Below, piece after piece: positions 6,323 to 7,073 of a DNA stretch of 7,073 nt. The notes beneath the pieces are model-generated. The model was given only the letters and a program-made list of their open reading frames with translations, searched no databases and was not told where the DNA came from. Positions within the stretch are counted from its first letter, which is position 1, and each line of letters begins with the position of its first letter. This stretch comes from Clostridia bacterium (lineage in GTDB: Bacteria > Bacillota > Clostridia > Christensenellales > Aristaeellaceae). The stretch spans positions 1 through 7,073 of the forward strand of contig CAAEEC010000089.1 of NCBI GenBank assembly GCA_900754755.1, in the 5' to 3' direction. The position numbers and the translations under genes were made by a program.

Positions 6323-7039
6323 ATGGAGAAAGGAAATTGTGATAGGACGCCCAAAGCTCTGATTTTGGATTGCGGCGGCGTGCTCGCCTATCCCACGCAC
6401 GGCGATTGGACTTTCCCTCCGGCCATGATGGAATCGTTGCGCGCCTTTCCCGCGCGCGATGTGGTGATTGCGCGCGCCCGCGCCGCGTTGGAATGGCTGG
6501 ATGAGAGCGAGAAGCTGGATTCCCTGGAAGAAGAGGATGGCCTGCGACTGGGTTATTTGCGCGCCGCTACGAACGATTTGGGCTTGTATATGGAAAATGA
6601 AGTCCTGGCGCAGGGCGCGCACTGGATTACTTACACCCCCGAGTGCTATTCGCTCTATGAAGACGTGCTTCCCGCGCTCGAGGCTTGGCAGGGGAAATAC
6701 CGCTTGGGCCTGCTTTCCAACGCCATGCCTTCCATGAAAAAGGCCATGGAAGCGCTCGGCGCGCTGCAATGGTTTGACGCGGCCATCGCCTCTTGCGAAA
6801 TCGGCGCGATCAAGCCCGCGCACCAGATGTACGAAGCTATATTGGCGGCGCTGGGCGTTGCGCCCGGCGAGGCGGTTTTTGTGGACGATTTGCCCATGAA
6901 CCTGGAGGCCGCCCGCGCGCTGGGCATGCGCGCGGTGCGCATGGCGCGGCCCTTTTACCTGGAGTGGATGCCGCCGCAGGATGGTTCCTGGGATGGCGAA
7001 TGCGTATCTTCTTTTGCGGAGCTGAATGCGATCCTATGA
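6323..7039 (+). CDS. HAD-superfamily hydrolase (subfamily IA-like)
   Basis: A 238-residue soluble cytoplasmic enzyme, probably a phosphatase acting on a small phosphorylated metabolite. Motif I is LILDCGGVL with nucleophile D16; the usual second Asp is replaced by Gly18. The cap region (about 25-115) is helical. Motif II is LGLLSNAMPS (S132, N133). Motif III is IGAIKPAHQMYEAIL (K164). Motif IV is AVFVDDLPMNLEAARALGM (D188, D189). The overall pattern is that of HAD-IA proteins, and the DxGGV form resembles the YihX branch, whose characterised members remain phosphatases. The substrate cannot be deduced. The gene begins 3 bases after the secreted heptad protein and its stop overlaps the next start as ATGA, so it is mid-operon; it may be a housekeeping gene rather than part of the export module. 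Confidence 0.92.
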   Translation: MEKGNCDRTPKALILDCGGVLAYPTHGDWTFPPAMMESLRAFPARDVVIARARAALEWLDESEKLDSLEEEDGLRLGYLRAATNDLGLYMENEVLAQGAHWITYTPECYSLYEDVLPALEAWQGKYRLGLLSNAMPSMKKAMEALGALQWFDAAIASCEIGAIKPAHQMYEAILAALGVAPGEAVFVDDLPMNLEAARALGMRAVRMARPFYLEWMPPQDGSWDGECVSSFAELNAIL

Positions 7040-7073
7040 ATTTGCCACAAGCTTATGTGAGCCGCATGCGCGC
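7036..7073 (+). CDS. Start of a probable RsmB/RsmF-type rRNA methyltransferase (truncated)
   Basis: Only 12 complete codons are present, reading MNLPQAYVSRMR. This matches the characteristic opening of Clostridia and Bacilli NOL1/NOP2/Sun-family 16S rRNA cytosine-5 methyltransferases (LPxxFxxRMxxLLG...). The ATG overlaps the HAD stop as ATGA, and no strong Shine-Dalgarno precedes it, so translation is probably coupled to the HAD gene. The family call rests on a dozen residues and is tentative; the presence of a coupled gene is more secure than its name. Confidence 0.5.
   Translation, partial: MNLPQAYVSRMR

Noticed and set aside
1..7073. CRISPR array, tRNA or rRNA gene, IS element, riboswitch
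   Set aside because: I saw no spaced direct repeats, no cloverleaf or rRNA-like stretch, no transposase and no long structured leader; intergenic space is too small and already explained.

Overview
The window is a GC-rich bacterial chromosomal segment, most likely from a Gram-positive, gut-type Clostridia (Firmicutes). The grounds are strong Shine-Dalgarno sequences of the AGGAGG type, consensus or near-consensus sigma-A promoters, an OmpR-type response regulator with a short one-helix sensor kinase, an AAA-ATPase-like/PDDEXK protein of a family common in gut anaerobes, and an MMPL exporter paired with a secreted xxxLxxG-heptad protein. No rRNA, tRNA, IS element, phage gene or CRISPR array is visible, so the species cannot be named.

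Layout. (1) 1-929, minus strand: a two-component operon. The response regulator (929 to 267) overlaps by ATGA a sensor histidine kinase (270 to 1). The window edge cuts the kinase one codon after its phospho-accepting histidine. An extended -10 promoter lies just upstream of the regulator. (2) 1146-2970, minus strand: one gene with its own promoter (-35 TTGCTA, 17-nt spacer, -10 TACAAT) and its own intrinsic terminator. It encodes an intact 562-residue protein with an N-terminal P-loop ATPase and a C-terminal PD-(D/E)XK-like nuclease fold. (3) 3144-7073, plus strand: a tightly packed operon read from an extended -10 promoter. It encodes an MMPL/RND-type exporter (GTG start), a secreted protein with xxxLxxG heptads, a HAD-family hydrolase, and the first 12 codons of a gene that looks like an RsmB/RsmF-type rRNA methyltransferase. 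The junctions are an ATGA overlap, a 3-nt gap and another ATGA overlap.

How the genes relate. The exporter and the secreted heptad protein probably form one envelope-associated module, since they overlap and both act at or beyond the membrane. The HAD enzyme and the methyltransferase look like ordinary housekeeping genes sharing the transcript. The two-component system and the ATPase/nuclease-fold protein are separate transcription units, and nothing in the window links them to the exporter. The two intergenic stretches (930-1197 and 2887-3176) are both under 300 bases and are explained by promoters and a terminator. The less ordinary parts are the exporter plus heptad-protein pair and the self-contained ATPase cassette. 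I see no clear evidence of a wholly new system.
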